NCBI GenBank assembly: GCA_002284615.2
Contig: MU069697.1
Span: 90,297-106,154 of the forward strand
Reading direction: 5' to 3'
Length of the DNA stretch: 15,858 bases
Origin: Dunaliella salina
Taxonomy: Eukaryota; Chlorophyta; Chlorophyceae; Chlamydomonadales; Dunaliellaceae
Shown: piece by piece, positions 7,530-15,858 of the stretch
Position numbering within the stretch: position 1 is the stretch's first letter
How the letters are laid out: each line of letters begins with the position of its first letter
Made by a program: the position numbers and the translations under genes
The notes under the pieces: generated by a model
What the model saw: the letters and a program-made list of their open reading frames with translations, nothing else
What the model was told of the DNA's origin: nothing
Databases searched by the model: none

Positions 7530-8577
7530 CCTTTCATGATTATTTTTTATCCTCCTGCCTGCGCATTTTCATCTGTGAGTATACCAGAGGTGGTCATCTG
7601 AGCAAATGTCCTGAATATGTGGCTTTTTTTATGCCAACCATGTTTAAATAATATAAATAGATGTCTCATGAAGTTTGGGGCCAAACGGACCACCCCAGTG
7701 AGTCCTGGCACACACCTGGTTCAAAATTTGGCACTGAGCCTGCACATAATGAGTCACCACATCCCAACCAGAGCTTCTTTTACCTTCAAAACACCGCAGG
7801 AGTGCTTCTTTTATGAAGAGGAATCAATTGGTGTGCTGAAAACCCGATTTGGATAAAGTTGATTTTCCACCTTTTTGGCAACCCCTGTGCTGCCATTTCT
7901 CTAAGGGAAATGGCTGAAATTCTGTATCTCACCAACCACTGGGTCTTTTCACCCCTTTTCTTTTGCAATGATATTTTTTTGGTACAAGGATTACAAATCA
8001 CCAAAAATCACCCAATTTAATGCAGTAGGTGGTCCGGAATGGAGATTTGGTGCCAAAAACATCCTGCATGACCATGAAGAGGAACGGAGCAGGTCTAAAA
8101 GTGACCTTGGAGTTTTGTGCACCCTTTGTTCCCTAATAAAACATTAGTTTGAAATATTAGGTCAAACTTGCATAGACTAAATAATGCAAGACTTGAAGGT
8201 AATAATGCTGTCTAACCTAAACGCATACGTTCAAATAACCAACAATTAACCATTTTGGATCAGTAGGTGGTCCGGAATGAAGGTTTGGTGGTGAACTTTC
8301 TTCAAGGGTAATGCGTGAATGCTGTACCTCACAGATCGCTGGATCTTTGCGCTAATTCCTCTTGCAATCGCATACACTTGACACATATTGACTGTAACAG
8401 TTCACAAGCCCGCGAGGAACGCGGACACAATGCTGGTGATGAACACCAGCTAAAACAAAGGCGAGGAACGCCTTGGAAGGCGGTGGAACACCTTCGTACT
8501 ACTCACTTGAAAAGGATGGTTGAAGGTGGCCGGGCCCCAACGCGCCCACGCCTGTGTGTTACTTCCTAGGTCTACCA
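7530..8577. repeat. No gene; diverged dispersed repeats
   Basis: No credible coding frame. Two repeat pairs are visible. GTAGGTGGTCCGGAATG occurs near 8024 and near 8264, each followed by a GATTTGGTG or GGTTTGGTG block. A segment starting TTCTCTAAGGG near 7898 and TTCTTCAAGGG near 8300 stays alignable for about 65 bp, through CTGTATCTCAC / CTGTACCTCAC and on to TTGCAATG / TTGCAATC. Spacings of about 240 and 400 bp do not fit one tandem period. This looks like an old non-coding repeat. Confidence 0.5.

Positions 8578-8622
<45 letters not shown>
8578..8622. repeat. Compound (GT)n(GA)n microsatellite
   Basis: About seven GT units run directly into about fifteen GA units. A minus-strand frame across it (8559-8909) is an artefact that reads alternating Ser-Leu and Thr-His. 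Confidence 0.9.
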
Positions 8623-8628
<6 letters not shown>

Positions 8629-8739
8629 CTAATAATTGTCACTGGTCCTGCGGTTGACTGTATGTCAACTAACACCCCAAGGGGAAAACCCCTACCTTCA
8701 ACCGAACACTCCATGCAAGCATGGAATGAATAAAGTACT

Positions 8740-8756
8740 GTAACACTGAGTGTTAC
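8740..8756. promoter_or_regulatory. Perfect inverted repeat at a possible 3' LTR start
   Basis: GTAACACT, one centre base (8748), then AGTGTTAC forms a perfect 8-bp-arm inverted repeat. On the minus strand TGTAACACTCAG starts at 8757, a few bases after a G-run, and begins TGTAACA as many plant Ty3/gypsy LTRs do. No second LTR copy is in the window to prove it, and the far LTR end is not placed. Confidence 0.3.
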
Positions 8757-8760
8757 ACTG

Positions 8761-8771
8761 CCCCCCCCCCC
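8761..8771 (-). other. Possible polypurine tract (G11)
   Basis: On the minus strand eleven G precede CAG and then TGTAACA. A purine run directly before the 3' LTR primes plus-strand DNA synthesis in LTR retrotransposons. A pure G tract is unusual for this and may instead be an unstable homopolymer. Confidence 0.3.
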
Positions 8772-9079
8772 GAAAAAGAACCCGTCCTCGGGTGAAGAAA
8801 CCGTGGGAGTGTACTGATATGCAAAGTGCACATGGAAAGACTTTGCGGAGAGGTTCGCTTCATGTGCATGTGCACACTGAATAATCAATGTGCAAAGCAT
8901 GCAAAGCATGAAGTTATGATGCTTTGGGTGATCAGGCCAAAGCTCATAAAGNCCTCGCAGTTTTAAAACTGTGGANATAGTTTANGAGGCCACCCCAAAC
9001 TTAGAAAGAAAAGGCACTTTGCAAGCGGACACCTGGTACCTAGATGGTGAGTGTATCACATACACCCCGCTTGGGCATA

Positions 9080-9133
9080 AGCGCAACGCTACTTTTTGAA
9101 GCGCTAGCACACAACGCTACTTTTCGAAGTGTG
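9080..9133. repeat. Pair of hairpins with the same loop and different arms
   Basis: First unit: AGCGC (9080-9084), 16-nt AACGCTACTTTTTGAA (9085-9100), GCGCT (9101-9105). Second unit: CACAC (9108-9112), the same 16 nt with one T-to-C change (9113-9128), GTGTG (9129-9133). The repeat period is 28 bp. Arms differ between units but pair perfectly within each. The pair lies in the 3' untranslated part of the chromovirus, just after the stop codon. Function is unknown. Confidence 0.55.
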
Positions 9134-9174
9134 TGCCTCAGATGACCTGCCGGCATAGGTTCATCTGTAAAAGA

Positions 9175-11994
9175 CTAATGAAGGGGCAGATTCATGTAGT
9201 CTTTATAAGCCTCGAGTATTTGTTCAGTGAGCGCATCTTCATGTAGAATGTACTCGGGCTCCCATGTGTTGTGGATTTCCGGATAACCTTCCCACTTGAT
9301 TAAGTATTCAAGGAGAGGCTTTTTCACCTTGCGCCTATGTTTAGTATTCTTGCGCACGGTGATCCAACGCACACGGTGGTTTACAATTCGTTCAACGCGG
9401 AAGTACTCTTCACCATCCAATGTGAATGAAAATGGAGGTGGCTGGGTACGNCCATCACTGCGGTAACGCTTGAGTAAAGAGACATGGAAAACATTATGTA
9501 CACGCAGTGTTGGTGGAAGCTCCAGTCGGTAGGCTACCTCATTGATGCGCTCAATCACTTTTAGTGGTCCAACCCATTTTGGCATGAGTTTGGGCGTACC
9601 AGGCAGCCTGAGCTTGAGATTTTCAGTGCTCAACATGACTTCATCACCAATGTCAAAGAGAACATGGNCACGGTTTGGATCAGCATAGCGCTTTTGACGC
9701 TGNTGTGCNGCTTGCAAAGCTGNTTTCGCTGATTCCAAGTTTTTNCTCAAATCTGTGATGAAGTCATCTACTGCGGGGACTTTGGATGGNATTTTCAACC
9801 CCCATGACAGAGGCGTTCGAGGATCACGTCCGTTATTTAGACGAAAAGGAGTATTCTTAACAGACTCTTGATAAGAGTTGTTGATAGCGAACNCGGCNGT
9901 TGCCAGATGATTATCCCAATCATCCTGGNGAGGGCTCACGTAATGCCTCAACATATCCTCNAGCACTCTGTTCATGCGTTCTGTTTGACCNTCTGACTCA
10001 GGATGGTATGAGGTTGATTTATGTCCTTTCATTCCGCAGTNCTTTTGAAGTTCTTGCCAAAATATGNTGGTGAACCTTGAATCCCTGTCAGTCACGACAT
10101 GTTTTGGATAGCCATGAAGTTTCCAGACATTATCCCTAAANAGTTTAGCAACCTCTTNGGCATTGACCTTNGTGANAGTGGGAATCAAGTGTGTCATTTT
10201 TGTNANTCTATCAACCACAACAAGGATGGCATCATGGCCNTCNTTGGTNGTAGGCAGATGGATAATAAAATCCATGCTCACACTTTCCCAAGNTTCGTCT
10301 GGAACAGGTAAGGGATTCANCAAACCAAATNGCTTTTGGTTGGTGGCTTTGTTAGCTTGGCAAGAGTGGCATACTTGCACGTATTGCCTTACATCTTTAT
10401 CTAGGGAAGGCCACCAAAAAGAGNGTTCAACCAGCTTTTTGGTCTTAAGTGTGCCGACATGACCACAGTAAGGTGGGTCATGACATTCATGAAGAATGGC
10501 ACGTTTGACNANACTGACATTTGGAATGACCACACNTCCGTCTTGAAGATACCAGAAGCCATTTTCAAAATGCAAGTTCTTTGTGAACTTTGGGTTGCAA
10601 AACTTCTCATCCTNGCAATAAGCACGCCGGACGTCACTCAGAACGTCGTCCACCGGGACGGCGGTTGGATCGCTCTGAGCCGTTCCAGTCACANCACTAN
10701 TGTCNTTTTGAAATGGGGGCCGCGCAGCATTGGACGCCGCAGGGTCACCCAAGCATNCCNCAGACTGCGCTGTGTTTTGCTCACGGGGCGCAAGGTTGTA
10801 GAAATCTTGATCCACTTCTGGTTCAATAGTGTGATCTCTTTTCCTTTTCTGCCGGATTGGTGTGTTATACTTTGGCTCAACACGCTTTCCGCAGGTTCTT
10901 CCGCTGCGTGTTTGCATACTAAGTAAGGTGACCAGATTTATAGAAAATAGCTCTGCCTGTTCAGGTGGATGCCGGCTAAGTGCATCTGCGGCAGCATTCT
11001 CCTTGCCAGGTTTGTACAACCAATTAAATCTAAACCTCTGAAGATATTCAACCCATCTAGCTTGGCGACGGGAGAGGTTTGGTTGCGAGTTCAAGTGGAC
11101 CAAAGGATTATGGTCAGTGAGTACAGTGAAGGTAGGTNCCTCAAGATAGNAGCGCCATATTTTTAAGGCATGTACCACAGACAGAAGTTCTTGTTCACCT
11201 GTGGTGTAGCGGACTTCTGCTGGTTGAAGTTTTCTACTTTCATAGGCAAGTGGCCTACCTTCCTGTATAAGCACTGCCCCAATGCCCTCGATAGAGGCAT
11301 CGCAGATAACTTCAAAAGGTTTAGAGAAATCTGGCAAAGCCAAAACTGGGGCATGGGTAAGAGCGTGCTTAAGTTCTTGGAAAGCTATTTTGCATTGCTC
11401 ATCCCATATGTAGGGCACATCCTTTTTAGTAAGGTTTGTGAGTGGCGAAGCTATCTTAGAAAAATTCTTTATGAATTTTCTGAAGTACTGAGCTAAGCCC
11501 AAGAAAGAGCGGAGGGCGCTCAAATTATGCGGCCTTTGCCACCTTTGAACAACAGATACTTTGTCTGTNTCCACCTTGACACCATGGGCACCAACTACAT
11601 GACCAAGGAATTTAACTTCAGGCTTCTCAAACTCACACTTAGAGAGCTTGATTTTAAAGTCATTGTCACGTAATATCTGCATGACAATGCGCAAGTGCTC
11701 TAAGTGCTCTTCTCGAGACTTGCTAAAAACCAGAATATCATCAATGTAGACCACTACAAATTTATTCAAGTAGGGTCTAAAAATATGGTTCATTGTTGCC
11801 TGAAAGGTAGCTGGTGCATTGGTGATACCAAAGCTAAGTACTTTGAATTGGTAGTGACCGAAAGGTGTTCGAAAGGCGGTCTTAGGAACACCTTCATCTG
11901 GAATTCTTATTTGGTGATACCCAGATTGAAGATCCAAACTCGAAAACACATTAGCCCCTGACAAGGAGTCAAGGAGCTGGTCAGTGCGTGGCAA
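9175..11994 (-). CDS. pol: Chromovirus Pol, partial: RT, RNase H, integrase, chromodomain
   Basis: A 939-codon open frame, the longest in the window. RT palm: [10 protein letters not shown] with Asp21 and VYIDD with catalytic Asp at 85-86. RNase H: CDAS (Asp232), EQELL (Glu269), TDHNPL (Asp294), ADALSR (Asp337). A basic linker of about 100 residues with RQKRKR follows. Integrase: HHCC zinc motif His505, His512, Cys542, Cys545; catalytic Asp575 (SMDFI), Asp636 (TDRDSRF), Glu672 (GQTERMNR), with 35 residues between the last two. GPY/F-like module at 805-843 (KWVGP to FHVSLLK). Chromodomain at about 893-935 ([17 protein letters not shown]). These activities copy and integrate the element. The listed Met is only the first after a frameshift: the RT start lies upstream in another frame (12021-12164). 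Many X residues come from N calls, densest in the integrase. Confidence 0.93.
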   Translation of the reverse strand: MPRTDQLLDSLSGANVFSSLDLQSGYHQIRIPDEGVPKTAFRTPFGHYQFKVLSFGITNAPATFQATMNHIFRPYLNKFVVVYIDDILVFSKSREEHLEHLRIVMQILRDNDFKIKLSKCEFEKPEVKFLGHVVGAHGVKVXTDKVSVVQRWQRPHNLSALRSFLGLAQYFRKFIKNFSKIASPLTNLTKKDVPYIWDEQCKIAFQELKHALTHAPVLALPDFSKPFEVICDASIEGIGAVLIQEGRPLAYESRKLQPAEVRYTTGEQELLSVVHALKIWRXYLEXPTFTVLTDHNPLVHLNSQPNLSRRQARWVEYLQRFRFNWLYKPGKENAAADALSRHPPEQAELFSINLVTLLSMQTRSGRTCGKRVEPKYNTPIRQKRKRDHTIEPEVDQDFYNLAPREQNTAQSXXCLGDPAASNAARPPFQXDXSXVTGTAQSDPTAVPVDDVLSDVRRAYCXDEKFCNPKFTKNLHFENGFWYLQDGXVVIPNVSXVKRAILHECHDPPYCGHVGTLKTKKLVEXSFWWPSLDKDVRQYVQVCHSCQANKATNQKXFGLXNPLPVPDEXWESVSMDFIIHLPXTXXGHDAILVVVDRXTKMTHLIPTXXKVNAXEVAKXFRDNVWKLHGYPKHVVTDRDSRFTXIFWQELQKXCGMKGHKSTSYHPESXGQTERMNRVXEDMLRHYVSPXQDDWDNHLAXAXFAINNSYQESVKNTPFRLNNGRDPRTPLSWGLKXPSKVPAVDDFITDLXKNLESAKXALQXAXQRQKRYADPNRXHVLFDIGDEVMLSTENLKLRLPGTPKLMPKWVGPLKVIERINEVAYRLELPPTLRVHNVFHVSLLKRYRSDXRTQPPPFSFTLDGEEYFRVERIVNHRVRWITVRKNTKHRRKVKKPLLEYLIKWEGYPEIHNTWEPEYILHEDALTEQILEAYKDYMNLPLH

Positions 11995-12014
11995 TGGGTA
12001 CTTGTTTTTAATTG

Positions 12015-12020
12015 TTATTT
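12015..12020 (-). other. Frameshift in RT: A-run one base short, then TAA
   Basis: The RT motif CIDYRALNK is read just upstream, and the frame then meets TAA (12015-12017). Downstream RT codons continue in the next frame. One missing A in the run opposite 12018-12020 explains the shift. The A-run makes a sequencing or consensus error possible. Confidence 0.7.
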
Positions 12021-12164
12021 GTTGAGTGCACGGTAATCAATGCACATGCGCAAAGACCCATCTTTTTTGGCTACAAACAGCACAGGAGCACCATACGGAG
12101 AAGAGCTAGGCTCAATAAGGCCTTGCCTCAAGAGCTCAGAAACTTGCTTTTCTACTTCATTTAA
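12021..12164 (-). pseudogene. RT N-terminal segment between nonsense codon and frameshift
   Basis: This minus-strand stretch encodes the start of the RT fingers: [17 protein letters not shown], then [19 protein letters not shown], all typical of Ty3/gypsy RTs. It is cut off upstream by TAG (12165-12167), which follows RLSP-V where a Glu-type codon is usual, and downstream by the frameshift at 12015-12020. It starts with no Met of its own. Confidence 0.8.
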
Positions 12165-12989
12165 CTAAACTGGACTTAGCCTGTATATAGGTCTAAATGG
12201 AGGCTTATGTCCAGGTTCCAATGGTATGGTGTGTGCTGTATCACGCACTGGAGGTAAAGTTTCTCTTGGAGTAGTTAAGTCTTGGAAGTCATTTATAATT
12301 TGACTCACCTCAGGGGAAAGAGGGTCAGACTTGACTTCTTTGTTGCTCAGGTCCAGGTGAGAGTCTGAGACTTTGACCATAAATGAATGAATACAGCCCT
12401 GGCGCTGCAATTTGTTTACTTGAGCAGCACTTAACAGGAGTGAGTGTACGCTTTTAGAGCTGAAGGTTAGGTCTTCGACAGGCCTGAGCACAAACTTAGC
12501 AGCATTTTTGTAGACGGTCAGAGTCTTGCTACTATAGCTTAAGTCAGCNATAGGTCTAAATGGAGGCTTATGTCCAGGTTCCAATGGTATGGTGTGTGCT
12601 GTATCACGCACTGGAGGTAAAGTTTCTCTTGGAGTAGTTAAGTCTTGGAAGTCATTTATAATTTGACTCACCTCAGGGGAAAGAGGGTCAGACTCGACTT
12701 CTTTGTTGCTCAGGTCCAGGTTAGAGTCTGAGACTTTGACCATAAATGAATGAATACAGCCCTGGCGCTGCAATTTGTTTACTTGGGCAGCGCTTAACAG
12801 GAGTGAGTGTACGCTCCTAGAGCTGAAGGTTAGGTCCTCGACAGGCCTGAGCACAAACTTAGCAGCATTTTTGTAGACAGTCAGAGTCTTGCTACTATAG
12901 CTTAAGTCAGCTCCAAATTTGTTGAGCCAACTTTCTCCAAGGATCACATCAAACTGCTGTTGCATATCTAAAATTGTAGTAGGTGACAT
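12165..12989 (-). pseudogene. Chromovirus protease C-terminus to RT start, with duplicated block
   Basis: The frame opens with FDVILGESWL, the C-terminal strand and I-L-G motif of the Ty3/gypsy aspartic protease. It continues through a linker and ends at PLEPGHKPPFRPIYRLSPV, which introduces the RT. A 121-codon block (from ADLSYSSKTL to PPFRP) occurs twice, back to back, because of the 363-bp tandem duplication. The copies differ at three amino acids (Arg/Lys, Asn/His, Glu/Lys). The frame ends at TAG 12165-12167. Protease and RT are normally joined by a single linker, so the duplication is an abnormality of this copy or of the assembly. Confidence 0.8.
12187..12912. repeat. 363-bp in-frame tandem duplication
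   Basis: Unit 1 begins at 12187 and unit 2 at 12550, exactly 363 bp (121 codons) apart. I count eight differences, seven of them transitions, so the units are about 98% identical. The junction base 12549 is N; the bases one unit away on either side (12186 and 12912) are both T. Confidence 0.9.
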
Positions 12990-13710
12990 TACTGATGTGT
13001 CCTCTAAGATTTAACCTGATGTGACACTTTAACAATGCAGTAGCTTCACTGCCATCAGCTAGCTGCACAGAAGTATTAGTAGGATGGAGGGCAAATCCAT
13101 TTTGCTCAGCAAAAGACAAATCCAGGAAGCAGTGTGAAGCTCCAGTGTCTATTAGAATTTTTGCTGAAGCGCCACTAGCTGAGCCATTGAAGACCATTGA
13201 GCGAGAGCCTGTACTTTTTAGGCAGGCAAAATTAACTTCTGGAGGTGAATTTTCATCCACCCAAAATGCATATCCCGGCAATCCCCTACAGGGTTTTCTT
13301 TTCATGCCCAGAAGTAATGGTCTCCATACTGAAAACAACCTATGGTTGCAATTTACTAGCACACNTAGTGACATGGCTGTGCTAGATTGGCTCTTGCACT
13401 TGAGATAGTGCTGGATAGCTGTGGCTAAATATTCCGGCTGAGTGCCTAAGAAGACATTTTGCCCNGCAATGTCCCTGGCTAGAAAGGCACTGAGAGGCAG
13501 TGAACTAAATCCCTCAGGTGAGGAAACATAAATGCAGCCTTCTTTTGACAGGACATTTTGCATGTTTACATGCAAGTTAAAGACAGGTTCAACAATGTCC
13601 TGTGCAGCACAAAGTTTTTCAGGCTGCTGTAAACTATCCCCAGCTCTAGCCTGCTGGGAGTCTATTTTGTTCCCTGAATAAGCTTTTGGTACTCTGCGTG
13701 AGAGAGAGAG
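12949..13710 (-). pseudogene. Chromovirus gag-pro linker and protease N-terminus
   Basis: The open frame extends from the TGA at 13711-13713 to a TGA at 12949-12951. Its C-terminal part holds the protease active site AKILIDTGASHCFLD (D-T-G-A) and VQLADGS, typical of Ty3/gypsy proteases, which cut the Gag-Pol polyprotein. The preceding 150 or so residues are a linker without a known motif. The protease is split: its last strand (FDVILG) lies in the next frame, so one extra base, or two missing bases, lies around 12975-12990. The Met-like start near 13575 is TTG, and coding appears to continue upstream of it, so the true start is not here. Confidence 0.75.
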
Positions 13711-13960
13711 TCACAGATCCAGGGGCCTGGGGAACAACCTGCTGCTGCTGCACGCGGGCCTTTTTTGCAAAACTTTGCAAAACTGCCTGATAGATGCAGT
13801 GGAAAATCAGGAGTGCAGATGAAAAACTTGCCTTTTTTGCTCAAGCTATAAAATTCGAACCTGGACTCAAGCTGTAAAATTCGAACCTGGACACATTTGT
13901 GTAGGAGCAAGCAAACGAAAGAAGCAAACAATACACCTTGAGTCTGCCCAGGAATCAACT
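13711..13960 (-). other. Possible gag remnant with a 26-bp tandem repeat
   Basis: Upstream of the protease frame, one minus-strand frame reads a Gln-rich stretch (KKARVQQQQVVPQAPGS) to about 13760, consistent with a gag C-terminus but without a zinc knuckle. Within 13841-13892 a 26-bp unit beginning TCAAGCTATAAAATTCG is repeated in tandem with one mismatch (A/G). I cannot place the element's 5' end more exactly. Confidence 0.35.
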
Positions 13961-14164
13961 TTGTTGGGGAAGGAGTGCCCCCTTTGGGTCAGCTTAGGAA
14001 ATGATACATATAGCTCAGCCGAGCCAGTGTGAATGGAGCACTAACAATAAATAGGAATAAATCATCTTCACCATAAACCTATTCAGTAAACGTGGGATGT
14101 AACAACTAAGGTCTACCAAATTTGCATGAAAATTCCATGCCCATTCCAGTCGATTTTTTTTGGT
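13961..14164. other. No gene recognised
   Basis: An AT-rich spacer between the retroelement and the LINE tail. I searched by eye for a second copy of the possible LTR sequence (near 8640-8757) and for a primer-binding site and found neither. Confidence 0.35.
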
Positions 14165-14340
14165 AAAGAGATGCCCCTCTATTTGACAAAGGACACATTT
14201 GTCACACCTGGAGCTCCTCCTTTGTCTGCCAATGTGCCTCTCTGTCCTGCTGGAGAGGACTCACGGCTCTCTGAACCACACCTCCTTTCCCTAGGTGATG
14301 TAGGACATGCTCACACTGCAAACGCGTTTTTTCTTTTTCC
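14165..14340 (+). repeat. LINE 3'-tail fragment
   Basis: GAGGACTCACGGCTCTCTGA, then CCTCCTTTCC, GTGATGTAGGA, CACTGC and a T-rich run (CGTTTTTTCTTTTTCC) repeat the order of the LINE tail at 5500-5609. No endonuclease coding sequence precedes it, so it is either an insertion truncated to the last 100-170 bases or a decayed copy. The left limit is approximate. Confidence 0.5.
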
Positions 14341-14824
14341 GGGACCAGATATAAATGGCTGACAGAAGCAGCAGGATGGCTACAAGTTGACGACTTTGAG
14401 GTGAGAAAAAGGGCATGCAGAACAAATATGCAAACAAATGCGGCATTCATGCACCCAGGCAGCAACAAGACAATACTTGATCTAGATGCACGTTCTGAAG
14501 GTTTTGTCTTGTTCAGGTGCTGTCACTCGAACAGGGGCAAAATAAGATGCGAACATCCCACCTGGGAAAGGCTCCGTTGCCAAAATGGAAGAAATGTGGT
14601 TTGAATCACAGCAACATACATCAGGAGTTGCCTTCCAAATCATGCAAAAGCATGGTTTGATCTCAACAATCATCCTCTCAGAATTTCAACCTTAGCTTTA
14701 TATAGAATGAGTTATCCATACCTAGAAAAATGCCTGCAAGAAAAGCTGTGCATGTTGGGAAGGCTTTAGGGATACAGGTACCCTGGGCAAGGATACCAGA
14801 GCTGCAGAGCACTGAGTTTACAGC
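14341..14824. other. No gene recognised
   Basis: Short frames only (for example 14401-14604 plus). No motif, repeat or RNA gene seen. Confidence 0.35.
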
Positions 14825-15184
14825 TTAAAGTGGGTAAGGAACATCAGACAAGGCCATTGCGCTGCTGTGCTGGCTATTGCGCTGCTGTGCTGCCCAGTCT
14901 AGGAAGTTGATGAAGGTGGCACATGAGCAGCTTCTGGGGTTCAACGTGTTTTGAGATGCTTGGCTTCTGTCTCCTTCCTGCTGCAAGTCCTGGACACATT
15001 CCTCAAGCTCAAAGGACCCCTCCAGCGCATACAAAAATACCCGCTGCAAATCCCTGTGCGTGTCATGGAAGTAGATATCATGTATTTCAAAGTTTAGGGG
15101 AGACAACTTCTTCAAGGAATAATAGCAAGAAAAAATGCAGAGCGATTTTGATCCGGCAATTTCAGCGCAGATGTGATCTTGCAT
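14825..15184 (-). other. Orphan open frame, possible exon, unknown
   Basis: A 119-codon minus-strand frame with protein-like composition, including FEIHDIYFHDTHRDLQRVF and an acidic stretch near SFELEECVQDL. An in-frame TGA lies a few codons before the first Met. TGCAAG just after that Met could act as a splice acceptor, but this is weak. Near the C-terminus a 20-bp tandem repeat (14856-14895) encodes a repeated Gln-Ser-type segment. I recognise no family. It could be a host exon, a transposon piece or chance. Confidence 0.2.
14856..14895. repeat. 20-bp tandem repeat, two copies
   Basis: ATTGCGCTGCTGTGCTG occurs at 14856-14872 and 14876-14892, a period of 20 bp. Confidence 0.8.
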
Positions 15185-15832
15185 TAACGCAGGCAGGGCG
15201 ATTCACAGCAAACACTCGTCCACAGCATATTGCAATCCATCAACACACAACTTCTTGTTAGGGGATAGCATGCACCTTAGAATACATTGTCAACAGAAAT
15301 GCCATGGAGCTTACTTGTACATTGCTGGGAGCACCAGACGCAGCCCAATGAATGACCAGATAAGGACAAAGAATAACCTGAAGAGGATAATGACAGATGG
15401 AGAAGAGATGTATGTTTCCAAGATTTCAGGCACAATCCAGCACAAAAGAAATGTCCTCTTAGCACAGCGGGGATTGTTCCATGCAAAGCATTTGTTGTGC
15501 AGTAAAGTCAAGTATCTAGAAGTTGCTGTACAAACGTCCTGCATGACTAAGAATTTTTTCTGACGCAAGCTCACCAGGTGCTAGCTACGTGCTCTCTGCT
15601 TGTACCCTTTGTGTCTTCATCCTCTTCTTCTCTGTGCTGTACCCTCCACCATGACAGTGGCCCAAGCACAAAAAGCATGTAGAGCATCAAGAGTGCTCCA
15701 AAAATGGACCGCAAAAGAGGAATTGGGTAGCCAAAGTGCAGCAGGGCTGAACAAAACTGCAGGGAGGAAAAAGGGTGTTCAATTTTAAATTGTGGCTTGC
15801 ATTCAGATTGCAGCGCAGTTACCTAACCAGGG
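15185..15832. other. No gene recognised
   Basis: Overlapping short frames on both strands (15255-15563 plus, 15311-15574 minus). The minus frame is Leu/Ile-rich near its end but has no other support. Nothing identifiable. Confidence 0.35.
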
Positions 15833-15858
15833 ACACACACGCGCGCGTGCACACACAC
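15833..15858. repeat. Alternating purine-pyrimidine tract
   Basis: Twenty-six bases alternate strictly purine-pyrimidine: (AC)4, (GC)3, GTGC, then (AC)4 to the window end. Such tracts can adopt Z-DNA under supercoiling. Confidence 0.85.

Larger units (their letters stand above)
8757..13760 (-). mobile_element. Ty3/gypsy chromovirus, incomplete
   Basis: In sense order (right to left) the element has a short gag-like or linker remnant (about 13760-13600), an aspartic protease, reverse transcriptase, RNase H, integrase with GPY/F module, and a C-terminal chromodomain. This order, with integrase after RNase H, defines Ty3/gypsy; the chromodomain places it among chromoviruses. Chromodomains are known to direct insertion to particular chromatin. 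The 3' untranslated part runs from 9174 to a G-run at 8771-8761, with a possible LTR beginning at 8757. No 5' LTR, primer-binding site or CCHC gag domain is visible, so the 5' end is lost or too diverged. Single N calls are scattered from 8952 to 13465 and occur nowhere else in the window. Both outer limits are estimates. Confidence 0.85.

Noticed and set aside
8559..8909. 116-codon minus frame with Ser-Leu and Thr-His repeats
   Set aside because: The repeats are the GT/GA microsatellite read as protein, and the rest overlaps the possible LTR.
9175..11994. Plus-strand frames inside the chromovirus (for example 10099-10311, 10459-10926, 11170-11496)
   Set aside because: They are antisense to the clear polyprotein, carry many N-derived X residues and have no motif of their own.
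13841..13892. tRNA gene suggested by GGTTCGAA
   Set aside because: No A box, acceptor stem or anticodon arm could be drawn around it; the stem complementary to the T-arm is absent.

Overview
The window looks like repeat-rich nuclear DNA of a eukaryote, most probably a green alga or another member of the green lineage. Three things point there: a perfect plant-type telomeric repeat (TTTAGGG)n, a chromodomain-bearing Ty3/gypsy retrotransposon (chromovirus), and LINE-type elements that carry an RNase H domain, a CCHC motif and a PD-(D/E)XK restriction-like endonuclease (RLE). The species cannot be named from the sequence. I see no bacterial operon structure, no rRNA or tRNA gene, no CRISPR array and no confident host gene. 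Nearly everything recognisable is transposon debris.

Layout. 1-793: an (AC)n start and nothing else recognised. About 794-2320 (minus): a decayed gag-like and retropepsin-like fragment. About 2600-5609 (plus): the 3' end of an old LINE. It is split at 2881/4991 by a second, 5'-truncated LINE of the same broad family on the minus strand (2882-4990), which is flanked by an 11-bp direct repeat. The old LINE also carries a 40-bp telomeric insertion (5232-5271) inside its endonuclease region. 5775-5975: further copies of the LINE 3' tail. 5976-8577: no confident gene; two orphan open frames, a T7-G15 tract and diverged dispersed repeats. 8578-8622: a compound microsatellite. About 8757-13760 (minus): a chromovirus with a 939-codon RT-RNase H-integrase-chromodomain frame. 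Its upstream part is broken by frameshifts and a nonsense codon and carries a 363-bp in-frame tandem duplication. 14165-14340 (plus): another LINE 3' tail. 14341-15858: an orphan frame and flanking sequence ending in an alternating purine-pyrimidine tract.

The features do not form a cellular pathway. They record successive events: an old LINE, a nested LINE insertion, a telomeric-repeat insertion that looks like break repair, and a chromovirus whose scattered N calls suggest several similar copies in the genome. The best candidates for unusual biology are the telomeric insertion bounded by AGCT, the nested LINE with a conserved reading frame across its target site, a paired hairpin motif with constant loops but changed complementary arms at 9080-9133, and a palindrome-forming 14-nt insertion in the LINE zinc motif at 3788-3801.
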